Positions 1-8,920 of a stretch of 64,000 nt of DNA are shown here, piece by piece; positions within the stretch are counted from its first letter, which is position 1; the number at the start of each line of letters is the position of its first letter. The stretch comes from Belliella kenyensis (GTDB taxonomy: Bacteria > Bacteroidota > Bacteroidia > Cytophagales > Cyclobacteriaceae), in NCBI RefSeq assembly GCF_022549675.1, contig NZ_JAKZGR010000006.1, positions 62,001 through 126,000 of the forward strand. The letters are read 5' to 3'. Position numbers and translations under genes: made by a program. A model generated the notes under the pieces. It was not told where the DNA came from. It worked only from the letters and a program-made list of their open reading frames with translations, and ran no database searches.

Positions 1-827
1 TCAGGGAAATCAGCTCTGTAAGCTCCTTTCCATCCTTCGGAAGATTCTCCATCAAATAGCAGTTTCCATCCATTTTCTTTTTCATAATCAGTAAGTGTGT
101 TGTAACCAGTATTTACCACATACACATTACCTTCAAAAGCTTTAGGTTTTAAGTTTTCAGTCTGGATTCTAATATTCCTGAAGTATGTCTTTTCACCAGC
201 ATGAGCTTCATCATAGATAGCATGAACTTGAAGGCCAATATATCCCTTACTATCCATGTCATCTACTACGTAGGCCACTTCTTGACCGTTGATCCAAGAT
301 TTGATTTCGTTACCAATAGCCTCTATTCTATATGTATTCCATTCACCCATATTAAAAGCACTTTTAGCTTGTGGGTTTAAGTCTAGCGGGTATAGCCATC
401 CTCTTCTTGCCTCATCATATAGTCCTCCAGACCAGGCCCTTTCAGTTGGGTCTGCTTCGATTTGATATCCATATACGAGACCTTGTCCATCTCTTGCAGC
501 TTCGTCATATTGACCTCTTATCATTGCACCAGAATTGGAAGAAATATGATTGATTTTAAGCTCAAATTCCAAAATAAAATCTTCATAACTTTCCTCTGTG
601 ATCAGAAAAGTATTTGGTGTCCCATATACGGCAGTACCTACTATTTCTCCATCTATTATTTCAAAATTAGCTTTTCCCATGACAGTCTTCCATCCATCAA
701 GACTCTCACCATCAAAGAGTGAAACCCACGCATCTTCTTCTACTGTTGGCGATTCATTTCCACAAGTCTGAGAGGTCAGACTCAAAAGTAAAATAAAGCA
801 TATAGGATATAGTTTTTTTATGGTCAT
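1..827 (-). CDS. Secreted DUF1080 (3-keto-disaccharide hydrolase-like) protein, truncated by the window
   Basis: The minus-strand frame opens at ATG 825-827 and runs off the window start, so only about 275 N-terminal residues are visible. The start MTIKKLYPICFILLLSLTSQ is a signal peptide; TCGNE right after it could be a lipoprotein Cys. Residues of about 33-220 form a DUF1080 concanavalin-like fold (VSLFDGESLDGWKTV; later GEWNTYRIEAIGNEI and GYIGLQVH). A second copy begins near residue 260 (GWKLLFDGESSEGW), so the protein has tandem DUF1080 domains. Members of this family act on glycosides, some as 3-keto-glycoside hydrolases; the substrate here is unknown. A LacI-like inverted repeat lies about 80 bp upstream of the start. 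Confidence 0.85.
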   Translation of the reverse strand, partial: MTIKKLYPICFILLLSLTSQTCGNESPTVEEDAWVSLFDGESLDGWKTVMGKANFEIIDGEIVGTAVYGTPNTFLITEESYEDFILEFELKINHISSNSGAMIRGQYDEAARDGQGLVYGYQIEADPTERAWSGGLYDEARRGWLYPLDLNPQAKSAFNMGEWNTYRIEAIGNEIKSWINGQEVAYVVDDMDSKGYIGLQVHAIYDEAHAGEKTYFRNIRIQTENLKPKAFEGNVYVVNTGYNTLTDYEKENGWKLLFDGESSEGWKGAYRADFP

Positions 828-904
828 ATAGATTTGAGTTTTGTTAATTCTCGTACAAGGTTGAAAATTATATGTGAATTTGCCATGATTTTTGGATTCA
901 ATTA

Positions 905-923
905 CGAAATCGATTGCGATTTC
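905..923. promoter_or_regulatory. LacI-type operator candidate upstream of the DUF1080 gene
   Basis: GAAATCG ATTG CGATTTC (906-923) is an inverted repeat with 7-bp arms. Its core GAAATCGATTGC matches the candidate operator in the lacI-uxuA gap (GGAAACGATTGC) at most positions. LacI-family operators are short palindromes with a central CG. I infer the same regulator may bind both sites. Confidence 0.45.
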
Positions 924-1267
924 TTAGACTCTAAAGAATTAGGTTGCCCTTGATGTAGAAACTTACCCATCTAAGCATCGATGCAATTTATGCAAGTATG
1001 AAAAAAAAATGTATAGATATTGTTTAAAATAGTTAAAATGTAACTTTATATTTTTAATTGGTGCAGGTTAACGTATAGCTGTAATTGAGAAATGTAATGG
1101 CATTACCCTTTTTACGCTGAATTTGACAGATCATGTGCTATTTTTTAGAAAAAATAAACAAAAAATCAAGTCGTAATTATACTGATTTTGGGTTATTTAT
1201 GTTTTTATATTGATTTATTTTAATTTTTCTTGTAGCGATTTTGTGATTAATAGCGTCTAGGTAAAAG

Positions 1268-1277
1268 TGAGCGCTCA
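1268..1277. promoter_or_regulatory. Perfect 10-bp palindrome TGAGCGCTCA
   Basis: The palindrome lies 37 bp before the ATG of the lipoprotein gene. With its flank it reads GTGAGCGCTCAAA, close to the symmetrical lac operator half-sites. It may be a LacI-family operator, but there is only one copy and no matching regulator, so this is weak. Confidence 0.25.
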
Positions 1278-1314
1278 AAATTGAATTTCAAACTAATCAA
1301 AAGAAAAATTAATC

Positions 1315-1815
1315 ATGAGAAAAACCAATCTATTATTAATCGCTTTGGCATGTACATTTGCCTTGTTCAGTTGTAATGAAGATGAGAATCCTTGTCAAGA
1401 TGAGACTTTGAATGCTTTTCGTCTTATAGCTCAAGATGAAGATGGTGAGAATATTTATTCGGAGGATGCTGAATGGGATGCTGATTTGGTGACTATAACC
1501 TACATAGATGAAGAGGGAGAAGTTGTATCAGTTGATTTCGAAGCGAAGGAATATACTTCTGGAGATATCTATTTTGAGTCACAAAAAATGTCAGAGTTGA
1601 GCCTTGATGGTACTATTGAGTACTTGATAAGCTTCAATGAAGAGCTATCCTATGTTGTATCTTATGTCGTTGAAAGAAATACTGATGGCGATTGTATTTC
1701 CTATGCTTATGAAGCTACAGATGAAGATGGAGAGAATTTAGGGATTACTTCTGGATTGAATCCTGGGGCATATGTGCTGGTATTGCCGACTCCTGGAGAG
1801 GGAGAAGAAGACTAA
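1315..1815 (+). CDS. Small acidic lipoprotein of unknown function
   Basis: A 166-residue protein. MRKTNLLLIALACTFALFSC is a lipoprotein signal with the lipobox Cys at about residue 20. The mature part is very rich in Asp and Glu (NEDENPCQDE, LIAQDEDGENIYSEDAE). It contains further Cys residues (CQDE, DGDCIS) that could pair. I recognise no family. It is monocistronic: a strong terminator follows 30 bp after the stop, shared with the convergent SDR gene. A Ca2+-binding or surface-exposed role would be a guess. Confidence 0.7.
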   Translation: MRKTNLLLIALACTFALFSCNEDENPCQDETLNAFRLIAQDEDGENIYSEDAEWDADLVTITYIDEEGEVVSVDFEAKEYTSGDIYFESQKMSELSLDGTIEYLISFNEELSYVVSYVVERNTDGDCISYAYEATDEDGENLGITSGLNPGAYVLVLPTPGEGEED

Positions 1816-1844
1816 AATGAAAAATTTACAGAACTCATAATTAT

Positions 1845-1881
1845 AAAAAAGGATGTCATATCAATTTGACATCCTTTTTTT
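1845..1881. terminator. Bidirectional intrinsic terminator
   Basis: AAAAAAGGATGTCA (1845-1858) pairs with TGACATCCTTTTTTT (1867-1881), with an 8-nt loop. The A and T runs on both sides let it serve the lipoprotein gene (plus) and the SDR gene (minus). Confidence 0.9.
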
Positions 1882-1899
1882 GACTTTTTGTTTTATGTA

Positions 1900-2742
1900 C
1901 TAGACACCAGCATATGCTGAGAAGCCACCATCTACTGGAACTACTACGCCAGTAACGAATGCAGATGTTGGATCTATGAGCCATAAAAGTGTTGAAGACA
2001 AGTCCTCAGGGTTGCCAAACCTTTCTAGAGGTGTTTGATTAATGATTTGCTGACCTCTCGGGGTCAAGCTACCATCTTCATTAGTCAATAAGGCTCTGTT
2101 TTGGTCTGCTAAGAAAAATCCCGGTGCTATCGCATTTACCCTTATGCCTGTTTTGGAAAAATGGATAGCTAACCACTGCGTAAAGTTAGAAATTGCGGCT
2201 TTTGCACTACTATAAGCAGATACTTTGGTTAATGGTTTGATTGCAGATAAGGAAGAAATATTTACAATGGAACATTCACTTTTACCTACCATGTCCTTAG
2301 CAAAAACTTGAGTAGGCAATAAAGTTCCAAGTAAATTCAAGTCAAAAACGTGTTTGAAACCAACTGTGTCCAGATCAAAGAAAGTTTTGACTGATTCATT
2401 TTCTAAATCTTCTTCCATTAAGTGAGGCTTGTCTGTGATACCTTCAGGATGATTGCCTCCAGCACCATTGATGAGTATATCACAAGTACCCCAGGATGAA
2501 GTGATGATTTTATAAGCTTCTATCAATGAAGATTTGTCTAAGACATCAGCTGGCACTCCCATGGCTTCGCCACCAGTTTGTCTGATTTCATTTGCAAATG
2601 CCTCAGCTTTTTCCTTACTTCTTCCCATGACCACAACTTTTGCGCCAGCCGCTGCAAGTGTTTTGGCCATAGATCCACACAATATCCCATACCCACCTGT
2701 TACTATGGCTACTTTACCTTTTATTCTATTCATATGTTGCAA
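1900..2742 (-). CDS. uxuB: SDR-family D-mannonate oxidoreductase (fructuronate reductase), UxuB-like
   Basis: A 280-residue classical short-chain dehydrogenase. The nucleotide-binding motif TGGYGILCG is near residue 17, NGAGG at about 93 and NISS at about 163; the catalytic YSSAK is at about 178-182, and the C-terminus has VVPVDGGFSAY. Length and sequence resemble the SDR-type mannonate oxidoreductases (B. subtilis YjmF type) that interconvert D-fructuronate and D-mannonate. Its neighbours, a LacI regulator immediately upstream on the same strand and UxuA beyond it, fit this reading. M4 (2733) is an alternative start that matches the usual family N-terminus better. A general SDR sugar dehydrogenase is the alternative. 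Confidence 0.8.
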   Translation of the reverse strand: MQHMNRIKGKVAIVTGGYGILCGSMAKTLAAAGAKVVVMGRSKEKAEAFANEIRQTGGEAMGVPADVLDKSSLIEAYKIITSSWGTCDILINGAGGNHPEGITDKPHLMEEDLENESVKTFFDLDTVGFKHVFDLNLLGTLLPTQVFAKDMVGKSECSIVNISSLSAIKPLTKVSAYSSAKAAISNFTQWLAIHFSKTGIRVNAIAPGFFLADQNRALLTNEDGSLTPRGQQIINQTPLERFGNPEDLSSTLLWLIDPTSAFVTGVVVPVDGGFSAYAGV

Positions 2743-2976
2743 TTTAGAATTCTATTAATGGTTTTTATGAATTATTGTTTCTTTATCAGAATTATAAATT
2801 TGAAGACTCCATCGATTGTTATAGACGAATATCAGTTGATATCCATGCTAAACACAATCAGTGGGTGTTTTAGTTTACTGACAAAGCTCATTATCCAGAA
2901 TGATTATTTTTTGAATTTCGACAAAATTGACAAATGGAAATCAGCTAGTGATACCTTTTTATGCAATCGTTTCCAA

Positions 2977-3990
2977 CTATTTTGAACTATCCCTAATGGT
3001 GAATTTCGATGGTAGTTCTATCTTTTTTTCTTCAAATAAGTTGATGTTTTTACTTTTAAGTCCTCGTATAAGTTCTTTGGCACAGGTACTACCTAGTTCA
3101 AATGCCGGTTGTGCAATGGTACTCAATGCTGGAGATAATAAATCAGCAAATTGCATATTGGTGAAGCTTACTATTCTGACTTGTTCAGGAATTTTAATTC
3201 TCAAATTGTGCAATGCCCGTAAGGTCGCTATGCCAAGCTTTTCTGCGGCAGCCAAAACACCATCAGGACGATTAATTTTGTAAAATAGCTTTTCTAAAAC
3301 TTTTTGGTTTTCTATATCATCATGCCCAAATCCAATCAAGAGATTTTTATCATAAACTAATCCATGTTCAATATGAGCCTTGATAAATCCATCTTGCCTA
3401 GCTTTTCCAACACTACTTGTATTTGACAAACCTAGAAATGCCACCTTTTTACAACCTTTGTCCAACAAGTGTTTGGTAGCCAAATAGGCTGATTCTAAAT
3501 CGTTTGTTGTGTATTTGAGACCTGATACATGCCGAGCTACTCTGTCAAAAAATAGTATGGGGATGTTTTTTTCGCGTAGCCATTCTAGGTGTTGCACTTC
3601 CTTTTCCTCATCCGCTAGAGAAATGACCACTGCATCAACTTTTCCACCTAGAAGGCTGTAGATGATTTTTTTCTCTTGCTCTACATCTTCGTAAGAATTA
3701 TATACTATTAGACTATATCCTTCTTCCCTGCACACTGATTCTAAACCTTCGATCACAAGATTGAAAAAATTGTTTACACGATCTGGTACTATCACACCGA
3801 TGGTTTTACTTTTTTGTTCGCGTAAACTTCTGGCATTGGCGTTGGGTTGGAAATTGAGAGATTTGGCTAAATCCAACACACGTTTTTTGGTTTTGTCACT
3901 GATTTCGTGACTATCATTTAGAGCTCTTGAGACAGTAGAGGAGGCGAGGTTCAATTTTTCCGCCAAGAATTTGATGGTAATCTCTGACAT
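2977..3990 (-). CDS. LacI-family transcriptional regulator
   Basis: A 337-residue repressor-type protein. The N-terminal helix-turn-helix ITIKFLAEKLNLASSTVSRA is followed by the hinge region NFQPNANARSLREQKSKTIG. The rest is a periplasmic-binding-like effector domain (IGVIVPDRVNNFF through the C-terminus). It is divergent from uxuA with a 141-bp gap holding a candidate operator, and lies upstream of the uxuB-like SDR, separated by 234 bp. By position it probably senses a hexuronate intermediate and controls this locus and itself; the effector is inferred, not seen. Confidence 0.88.
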   Translation of the reverse strand: MSEITIKFLAEKLNLASSTVSRALNDSHEISDKTKKRVLDLAKSLNFQPNANARSLREQKSKTIGVIVPDRVNNFFNLVIEGLESVCREEGYSLIVYNSYEDVEQEKKIIYSLLGGKVDAVVISLADEEKEVQHLEWLREKNIPILFFDRVARHVSGLKYTTNDLESAYLATKHLLDKGCKKVAFLGLSNTSSVGKARQDGFIKAHIEHGLVYDKNLLIGFGHDDIENQKVLEKLFYKINRPDGVLAAAEKLGIATLRALHNLRIKIPEQVRIVSFTNMQFADLLSPALSTIAQPAFELGSTCAKELIRGLKSKNINLFEEKKIELPSKFTIRDSSK

Positions 3991-4042
3991 GTTCGCTAAT
4001 TAATGTTTATCTAGCCTGGAGATCTAAATATGCATAAAAAAA

Positions 4043-4056
4043 TCGGAAACGATTGC
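4043..4056. promoter_or_regulatory. LacI-type operator candidate in the lacI-uxuA intergenic region
   Basis: CGGAAACGATTGCA is a degenerate palindrome centred on CG, of the form typical for LacI-family operators. It lies 53 bp upstream of lacI and 75 bp upstream of uxuA, so one bound repressor could act on both. A near match to the Bacteroidota -7 box (TACCTTCG, 4099-4106) lies between it and uxuA. Confidence 0.5.
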
Positions 4057-4131
4057 ACAATATTGTTTTAATGAATCCTGCTGAAAGGATAATATTTCTA
4101 CCTTCGATTTGTGAAATAAAAGAATTGAAAG

Positions 4132-5316
4132 ATGAGTCAGCAATATTTGATGAAGCAAACTATGCGATGGTACGGTCCTCAAGATCCTGTTTCCCTGTCT
4201 GATATCCGACAAGCAGGTGCCTCAGGAGTGGTCACAGCATTACATCATATCCCCAACGGGGAAGTGTGGCCTGTCGAAGATATTCAAGAGCGCAAGGCAA
4301 TCATAGCATCTGCGGGTCTTACGTGGGAGGTGGTAGAGTCTGTACCTGTGCATGAGCACATCAAGACCCGTCAAGGAGATTTTCAGCTTTATATAGAAAA
4401 CTATAGACAAAGCCTCATCAACTTAGCTTCACAAGGTATCAAGATAGTTTGTTATAATTTTATGCCAGTTTTGGATTGGACAAGAACTGATTTGGCTTTC
4501 ACATTGGAAAATGGCGCAAAGGCTTTGAGGTTCGAGATGGATGCAGTAGTAGCTTTTGATCATTTTATTTTGAAAAGACCAGGAAGTGCTAAGTCCTATA
4601 CCAAAGATCAGCTTGATCGTGCATCAGCCTATTTGGAAAAACTAGGTGAAGAAGACATAGAGCAGCTAGTTAGCAATGTAATCAAAGGGCTTCCAGGCTC
4701 GGAGGAGGGGTATAGTCTGGAGCAATTTCAATTGGCATTGGATGCATATAAGGGGATTGATCATCAGCAGTTGTCTTCAAATCTTTCCATGTTTTTGGAT
4801 GAAGTCATTCCTACTGCATCCAGTAATGGAGTTTTGATGGCAATTCATCCAGATGATCCACCATTTGATATTTTTGGCTTACCTAGAGTTGTCAGTAATG
4901 CTTCGGATATCAGGAGAATTTTTGATCGAAATACCAACGTCAGCAATGGTCTGACATTTTGCACCGGTTCATTTGGGGTTTTGAAGTCCAATGACCTTCC
5001 ATCAATGATCAAAGAGTTTGGTGAGAGAATTCATTTTATACATCTTCGAAGTACTAGACGAGATGCTTTAGGGAATTTTTATGAAGCAGACCATTTGGAT
5101 GGAGATGTTCCCATGGAACAAGTAGTCTTCGAGTTGTCAAAACTACAAAGGAATAGAAAAGTATCCCTTCCAATGAGACCAGACCATGGACATCAGATGC
5201 TAGATGATCTTCTGAAGTCGACCAATCCAGGATATTCAGGAATAGGTAGACTTAAAGGTTTGGCTGAATTGCGAGGACTTGAGTTAGGATTGGTTTGGGC
5301 TGATCACAACAATTAA
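4132..5316 (+). CDS. uxuA: Mannonate dehydratase
   Basis: A 394-residue enzyme that dehydrates D-mannonate to 2-keto-3-deoxy-D-gluconate in hexuronate breakdown (cytosolic, divalent metal dependent). Family signatures are [19 protein letters not shown] at the N-terminus, [32 protein letters not shown] and, near the C-terminus, MRPDHGHQ with metal-ligand His residues. Length equals the usual about 395. M7 (4150) coincides with the start of E. coli UxuA, so the first six residues are uncertain. It is divergent from lacI and upstream of a SusCD pair. I see no uxaC or kdgK in the window. Confidence 0.95.
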   Translation: MSQQYLMKQTMRWYGPQDPVSLSDIRQAGASGVVTALHHIPNGEVWPVEDIQERKAIIASAGLTWEVVESVPVHEHIKTRQGDFQLYIENYRQSLINLASQGIKIVCYNFMPVLDWTRTDLAFTLENGAKALRFEMDAVVAFDHFILKRPGSAKSYTKDQLDRASAYLEKLGEEDIEQLVSNVIKGLPGSEEGYSLEQFQLALDAYKGIDHQQLSSNLSMFLDEVIPTASSNGVLMAIHPDDPPFDIFGLPRVVSNASDIRRIFDRNTNVSNGLTFCTGSFGVLKSNDLPSMIKEFGERIHFIHLRSTRRDALGNFYEADHLDGDVPMEQVVFELSKLQRNRKVSLPMRPDHGHQMLDDLLKSTNPGYSGIGRLKGLAELRGLELGLVWADHNN

Positions 5317-5771
5317 GAGATTAGCAGTTATTTTTTTTTAATTACTGTCTTTTTTGGTGAAATTTCGTTTTTTTTATATTATTAGGTATATTTCTAAGGT
5401 AAAGAATCGAAAAGGGTTAATTTATCGGCAATAATTGATGGTTTTTCAGATGCTAAATGAAAGATTATAAATTGAGCCATAGTGATTTGTTAATTCTTTT
5501 TTCTACTGAGAAGCTTTATGTTGAACGGCATAGAGTAGCTTTTTTATTCAATTATAAAGTTACGATAAATGTCAGTTGGTCTGAAATTTCACATTTCGGT
5601 TAAATTCATTTTATTATTCCCCAAAATATCTAATCACAATATCAAATACATCCAATCTTGTGAGAGGTTTGTTTTTATCAATAGCTACAGCTGCCGATTT
5701 TTCCAACCTTAAAAAGATAGGAATTTTTGATACAATCTAATTCTATTTATTAACCCTTTAAAAGAGATTAC
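5317..5771. other. Intergenic region upstream of susC
   Basis: 455 bp, AT-rich, no gene. It must carry the susCD promoter, but I could not find a clear TTG/TAnnTTTG pair or a LacI operator like the one at 4043. No terminator hairpin was found after uxuA, so read-through from uxuA is possible. Confidence 0.5.
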
Positions 5772-8700
5772 ATGATCAGAAAATTTACGAGTATTTTATG
5801 CTTACTGATTTTCATGCTGTGCATCGAGAGTTTGCAAGCACAACAAATGACAGTAAGAGGAGTGGTGACATCCAAAGAAGATGGAGAACCCTTGCCAGGA
5901 GTGAGTATTTTGATAAAAGGTACGACCTCAGGAGCTGTAACAGATCTTGATGGAAACTTTTCCATCCAAGTACAGTCAGGAAATGAAACTTTGGAGTTTT
6001 CATACATTGGATTCCAAAGGCAGAGCATTCAAATTCAAAGTAGGAGTACGATAAATGTCACTATGGCCCCAGATCTCTCGCAGCTTTCGGAGGTTGTAGT
6101 GACTGCCATGGGGATAGAGAAAAGTGAGCAATCGCTGGGTTACTCTACACAAAAGGTCGATAATGCCCTATTGAATGTCAATAGGGAGGTAAATGTCGTA
6201 AATGCCCTTCAAGGAAAGATTGCAGGGGTATCTATAAATAGTACAGGAGGGGCTCCAGGACAAGGATCAAACATACAAATAAGAGGTGTTAATTCAATCG
6301 ATCCATCAAGAGACAATCAGCCATTGTTTGTGATTGATGGAGTCTTAATGGATAATAGTACTTCAAATTTCGGTTCTGGTGCCGGACTAAGAGGTATGAG
6401 TAATAGAGCTGCTGATCTCAACCCAGATGATATAGAATCCATCAATGTATTGAAAGGTGGAGCAGCTACAGCACTTTATGGACTTAGAGGTGCCAATGGC
6501 GTAGTGGTGATTACAACAAAAAGAGGGAAATCAGGTGGTATAAGAGTTAATATCACAAGTACATACGGTTTTGAGAATGTCAACAAGTTTCCTGAAATTC
6601 AAGATACATATACCCAAGGTTGGAGGAATGAATATGACCCAGAAAGTTTTTGGCCTTCATGGGGTCCCACTGTAGCTGAGGCAAGGGAGATTGATCCTAC
6701 ACATCCAGAAAGATTGTACAGGCATGTGGAGGACGCTTTCGGAACAGGAACACAAATCCGTAATAACGTATCTTTTTCAGGAGGTTCTGAAAGTATCACA
6801 TTCATGGCGTCCTTATCCCAATTAGATCAGCAAGGTATGTTGCCAGGTACGGACTTCAAAAACTATTCAGCGAGACTCAATACAAACATGAAGTTTAGCG
6901 ATAAGTTATCTGGAGGTTTGAATATGAGCTTTACCAATTCCGGTGGTCAAAGATATAATGCAAACAGATACAATGAGCAGCTTACCTACTGGTCACCACG
7001 TCATAATATCCGTGATTATATCGAAGAGAACGGAACGATGAGGTCATATGGTGGAACCAATAACCCCATTTATGTAGCCAAAACGAACCTAATGAATGAT
7101 AATGTCAATAGATTCATTGGGGCGTTCAATTTGAATTACAAGCCAGCTGATTGGGTAGATTTGAGTTTTAGGACAGGTGTGGATACATATGCTGAAAATA
7201 GAATCAGAACCGCTCCAGGATTTAGAGGTTTGGATGGGGAAAGATTAGTTTCAGAAAATGGAGCTTTTGGAGCTGTAGGTAGGGGTTTTGTTTTTGACTA
7301 TAATACTAGATTTCGAACTATAAATTCAACCTTTATAGCTAGTTTCAACCATTCTTTTGATAATGGAATCAGCGGAACTTTCAGAATTGGTCAAGAGCTA
7401 TATGATAGGAAAATATCAAATGTAGGTGTGGAAGGAGCTGATTTGACAGTCCCCGATTGGTTCAACTTAAGAAATGCTAATATTCTTCAAGCCACGCAAA
7501 GTTTGAGTGAATATAGACTAATGGGGACATTTGCGGAGTTGACCCTAGATTATAAGGATATTATTTATTTGACTTTTACAGGAAGAAATGATGTTACATC
7601 TTCTTTGATGGCTCCAAACAATTCATTCTTTTACCCTTCTGCCAGTATGAGTTATGTGTTTTCCGAAAACTTTGAATTACCATCATTTATGGATAAGGGT
7701 AGATTTAAATTTTCCTATGCCGAGATAGGAAAGGATGCTGGAGAATATTCTACTAGTGGAGGATTTGCTTCTTACACTGGATTACCAACGGGGATTATAG
7801 GTTTCACAAGGCCAGCATTGTTAGGTGATCCTGGATTGAGACCAGAATTTACGGAAACTTTTGAAACGGGGATTGAATTGGGCTTTTTTAAGAACAAGTT
7901 GAATGTTGATGTGACTTATTACAATGCAGTAAGTAGGGATCAAATCATAAGAGTCCCTGTATCAACAGCCACAGGCTATATCAACGCAGCTGTGAATGCT
8001 GGGTCTATGCGAAATCGAGGGTTTGAAGTGACTGTCTCAGGTACACCTATTCAAAAGGGTAAATTTAGCTGGTCTACACAAGTAAATTATGCGGCAAATA
8101 GAAATATGGTACTTGATATCAGGGACGACCTGAATGAGATAGTACTTGCCTCTCAATCGGGCTATGTCGGTGCTACTGTTACGATGAAGTTGATACCTGG
8201 AGAGCCATTTGGAGCTCTTTATGGGACAGTGTTTGAGAGATTTTATGGAGATGATACACCTGATCCAATTAGAGTAGACAAATCGAAACCTATTGTAATA
8301 GGTGCAGATGGATTCCCTGTCAGAGAGCCTGTGTCTGTACAAAAGATTCTAGGAAATGCTCAGCCAAAATGGATTGGCGGTTGGTCAAATACTTTTGCTT
8401 ATGGGGATTTTTCCTTAACAACCTTAATAGATGCAAGAGTAGGGCAGTACAGGTACAATCAATTGGCTAATTTCTACTCTGCTTTTGGTATTTCAAAAAT
8501 TACTGAAAATAGAAATGATTATATGGTTTTTGAAGGGGTATTAGCCGATGGTACGCCAAACACCCAAGAGGTATGGTTAGGTCAAGGTATAGATCCGATT
8601 TCTGGAAGAAACTATGGCGACGGGTTTTATAGGCTGAATTACAGAGGTGTGTCTGAGAACTTTGTGGAAGATGCTTCTTGGGTGAGACTTAGATCTCTAT

Positions 8701-8918
8701 CACTAAGCTATAATTTGCCAGCTGCCATTTTTGGAGGAAAGTTTGTTCGGAATGCAAATATCAGCGTTACAGGAAACAACTTGATTCTATTAACGAAATA
8801 TTCGGGATTTGATCCTGAGAGCTCCTCTTTTGCATCTGGATCCAACATAGATGGGTTTGCAGGATTTACTTACCCAGGTGTAAGAAGCTTTTTGTTCACA
8901 CTTAATTTAGGATTCTAA
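5772..8918 (+). CDS. susC: SusC/RagA-family TonB-linked outer-membrane protein
   Basis: A 1048-residue TonB-dependent transporter. Signal peptide about 1-24 (MIRKFTSILCLLIFMLCIES). A carboxypeptidase-regulatory-like domain follows at about 27-105 (VRGVVTSKEDGEPLPGVSIL), then the plug domain at about 115-235 (VNALQGKIAGVSI, IQIRGVNSI, LFVIDGVLMD, NPDDIESINVLKGGAATALY). The rest is a long beta-barrel ending in Phe (LFTLNLGF). It forms the channel of a SusCD complex importing oligosaccharides across the outer membrane. susD starts 2 bp after its stop. The hexuronate genes upstream suggest a uronic-acid-containing glycan, which is inference; no hydrolase is linked to the pair. Confidence 0.95.
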   Translation: MIRKFTSILCLLIFMLCIESLQAQQMTVRGVVTSKEDGEPLPGVSILIKGTTSGAVTDLDGNFSIQVQSGNETLEFSYIGFQRQSIQIQSRSTINVTMAPDLSQLSEVVVTAMGIEKSEQSLGYSTQKVDNALLNVNREVNVVNALQGKIAGVSINSTGGAPGQGSNIQIRGVNSIDPSRDNQPLFVIDGVLMDNSTSNFGSGAGLRGMSNRAADLNPDDIESINVLKGGAATALYGLRGANGVVVITTKRGKSGGIRVNITSTYGFENVNKFPEIQDTYTQGWRNEYDPESFWPSWGPTVAEAREIDPTHPERLYRHVEDAFGTGTQIRNNVSFSGGSESITFMASLSQLDQQGMLPGTDFKNYSARLNTNMKFSDKLSGGLNMSFTNSGGQRYNANRYNEQLTYWSPRHNIRDYIEENGTMRSYGGTNNPIYVAKTNLMNDNVNRFIGAFNLNYKPADWVDLSFRTGVDTYAENRIRTAPGFRGLDGERLVSENGAFGAVGRGFVFDYNTRFRTINSTFIASFNHSFDNGISGTFRIGQELYDRKISNVGVEGADLTVPDWFNLRNANILQATQSLSEYRLMGTFAELTLDYKDIIYLTFTGRNDVTSSLMAPNNSFFYPSASMSYVFSENFELPSFMDKGRFKFSYAEIGKDAGEYSTSGGFASYTGLPTGIIGFTRPALLGDPGLRPEFTETFETGIELGFFKNKLNVDVTYYNAVSRDQIIRVPVSTATGYINAAVNAGSMRNRGFEVTVSGTPIQKGKFSWSTQVNYAANRNMVLDIRDDLNEIVLASQSGYVGATVTMKLIPGEPFGALYGTVFERFYGDDTPDPIRVDKSKPIVIGADGFPVREPVSVQKILGNAQPKWIGGWSNTFAYGDFSLTTLIDARVGQYRYNQLANFYSAFGISKITENRNDYMVFEGVLADGTPNTQEVWLGQGIDPISGRNYGDGFYRLNYRGVSENFVEDASWVRLRSLSLSYNLPAAIFGGKFVRNANISVTGNNLILLTKYSGFDPESSSFASGSNIDGFAGFTYPGVRSFLFTLNLGF

Positions 8919-8920
8919 TT

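Larger units (their letters stand above)
828..1314. other. Intergenic region between divergent genes
   Basis: No gene seen. This 487-bp AT-rich stretch separates the DUF1080 gene (leftward) from a small lipoprotein gene (rightward). It holds an inverted repeat at 906-923 and a 10-bp palindrome at 1268-1277, listed separately. No convincing TAnnTTTG promoter box was found by eye. Confidence 0.6.
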
